A DNA stretch of 64,000 nucleotides, taken from contig NZ_JACHMZ010000001.1 in assembly GCF_014205165.1 (NCBI RefSeq), forward strand, positions 2,750,501 through 2,814,500, written 5' to 3'. How positions within the stretch are numbered: position 1 is the first letter of the stretch; each line of letters begins with the position of its first letter. This DNA comes from Micromonospora carbonacea. Its GTDB lineage: Bacteria; Actinomycetota; Actinomycetes; Mycobacteriales; Micromonosporaceae. A program made the position numbers and the translations under genes. Below, one piece after another: positions 63,426 through 64,000 of this stretch. Under the pieces are notes generated by a model. The model did no database searches. It worked only from the letters and a program-made list of their open reading frames with translations, and had not been told where the DNA came from.

Positions 63426-63599
63426 ATGACCGAGCCCGAGGAAGCCGCCGGGGAGACCGGGACCGACCCGGACCGCAGCGAGCCGATCGAGGCGCCGCCG
63501 ACGGCCAACCCCGCGCGGGTGCGGGTGCCGCCGGAGGGCCTGGGTTCCCACACCGGCGACCCGGAGCCGTCCGGGCCGCCGTCCGCAGAGGAGGCGTGA
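63426..63599 (+). CDS. Small acidic Pro-rich protein, 57 aa
   Basis: MTEPEEAAGETGTDPDRSEP starts a disordered, acidic peptide. GGAGG is 6 nt before the ATG. Its TGA overlaps the next ATG (TGATG), so it is coupled to the DUF3140 gene. No known function. Confidence 0.65.
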   Translation: MTEPEEAAGETGTDPDRSEPIEAPPTANPARVRVPPEGLGSHTGDPEPSGPPSAEEA

Positions 63600-63949
63600 T
63601 GGTACGCGAGGCGCGACTCGATCCCGAGGTCGAAGTGCTCTGGGAGGACTTCCACGCCGAGGTGAACGTCACCTCCGAGCAACTGCGTAGTTGGCTGCTC
63701 ACCCGTGGCTCGGGCACGGAGTCGTTCGGGGCGGGCCCCGACCTCGACCTGCCCGAGCCGGGCCGGCAGATCCTGGCCGTGCTGCGCAAGCGCAAGGTCG
63801 ACCTGACCCGCGACGACATCGAGGTGATGCGGGAGGCGGTCGACCGGATCCGGTCGCTGACCGCCGCCCGCCCGGCCGACGGCGTCGCCGACGACGAGTG
63901 GCGGCGCGCCCTGCTGGACCTGGGCCACGACGCCCTCGTCGAACGCTGA
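63599..63949 (+). CDS. DUF3140 protein
   Basis: 116 residues matching the DUF3140 pattern: EVEVLWEDFHAEVNVTSEQL, RSWLLTRGSGTESFGAGPDL, QILAVLRKRKVDLTRDDIEV and WRRALLDLGHDALVER. The family is small, helical and of unknown function. The ATG overlaps the preceding stop. It is the last gene of a clpC-type ATPase, small acidic protein, DUF3140 group. Confidence 0.85.
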   Translation: MVREARLDPEVEVLWEDFHAEVNVTSEQLRSWLLTRGSGTESFGAGPDLDLPEPGRQILAVLRKRKVDLTRDDIEVMREAVDRIRSLTAARPADGVADDEWRRALLDLGHDALVER

Positions 63950-64000
63950 CCGCCCGTCGTCGGCGCGCCGGGCCCGCGCGCGACGGACCCGACCGGCGAG

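Overview
The window is chromosomal DNA of a high-GC actinobacterium, most likely Micromonospora or a close relative (Micromonosporaceae). Coding regions are strongly GC-biased at third positions, GTG starts are frequent, most genes carry GGAGG-type ribosome binding sites, and the window has four copies of an intergenic AAGGGCCC/GGGCCCTT hairpin of a kind I associate with Micromonospora. I found no rRNA, tRNA, transposase or CRISPR array.

Layout. 0-9.4 kb: citrate synthase, an Rv3032-like alpha-glucosyltransferase and the divergent treX-treY-treZ operon (glycogen/maltodextrin to trehalose). 9.4-11.2 kb: a lower-GC accessory patch with two very small GntR regulators and orphan ORFs, followed by an XRE/TPR regulator, a pentapeptide-repeat protein, a SUKH-like protein and a 33-bp tandem repeat. 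15.8-23.2 kb: a GCS2-type glutamate-cysteine ligase, small membrane proteins, a bacterial eRF1-fold (Vms1/baeRF) protein coupled to a ThDP-dependent oxidase. 23.5-32.5 kb: a SigB/SigF-type sigma factor, an orphan cytochrome oxidase subunit I, a STAS-HATPase fusion, glucosyl-3-phosphoglycerate synthase with a GT4 glycosyltransferase, and a divergent oxidoreductase/dehydrogenase pair. 32.5-41.8 kb: secA2, a GAF-ANTAR protein, DUF2231, a methyltransferase, a TetR/amidohydrolase divergon, and a cysteine dioxygenase-like/rhodanese pair. 41.8-50.6 kb: paired receiver-less winged-helix proteins, a P-loop-less uridine kinase homologue, a DksA/TraR-type zinc finger protein, a DUF72 protein and a four-gene ABC-2 exporter operon. 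50.6-64 kb: an MFS transporter, a secreted GH10-CBM2 xylanase with a CebR-like operator, an Asp/Gly-rich repeat peptide coupled to a JmjC oxygenase, a three- to four-gene FtsK-like module with a WXG100-sized helical protein, an NYN nuclease, a ClpC-type ATPase and DUF3140.

Three features deserve follow-up. First, a 101-residue peptide made of four 21-residue D-G-G-A-D-G-G-A repeats sits 9 nt upstream of a JmjC/cupin_4 hydroxylase; this looks like a multi-core peptide substrate with its modifying enzyme, of a type I cannot assign to a known class. Second, an FtsK/SpoIIIE-like ATPase with coiled-coil and membrane partners and a WXG100-sized helical protein forms a minimal secretion-like or translocation-like module without the usual Ecc components. 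Third, six intergenic sites match GTTT-N15/16-GGGTAN, the SigB/SigF promoter type. They lie in front of the STAS-HATPase fusion, the GAF-ANTAR gene, DUF2231, the DksA-like gene, the repeat peptide/JmjC pair and the ClpC ATPase, while the cognate-type sigma gene is in the same window. The window therefore appears enriched for a stress or developmental regulon.

Start codons were chosen by ribosome binding sites, overlaps with neighbours and family length; where this was not decisive the entry says so. All functional assignments are by recognition of sequence motifs, not database searches.
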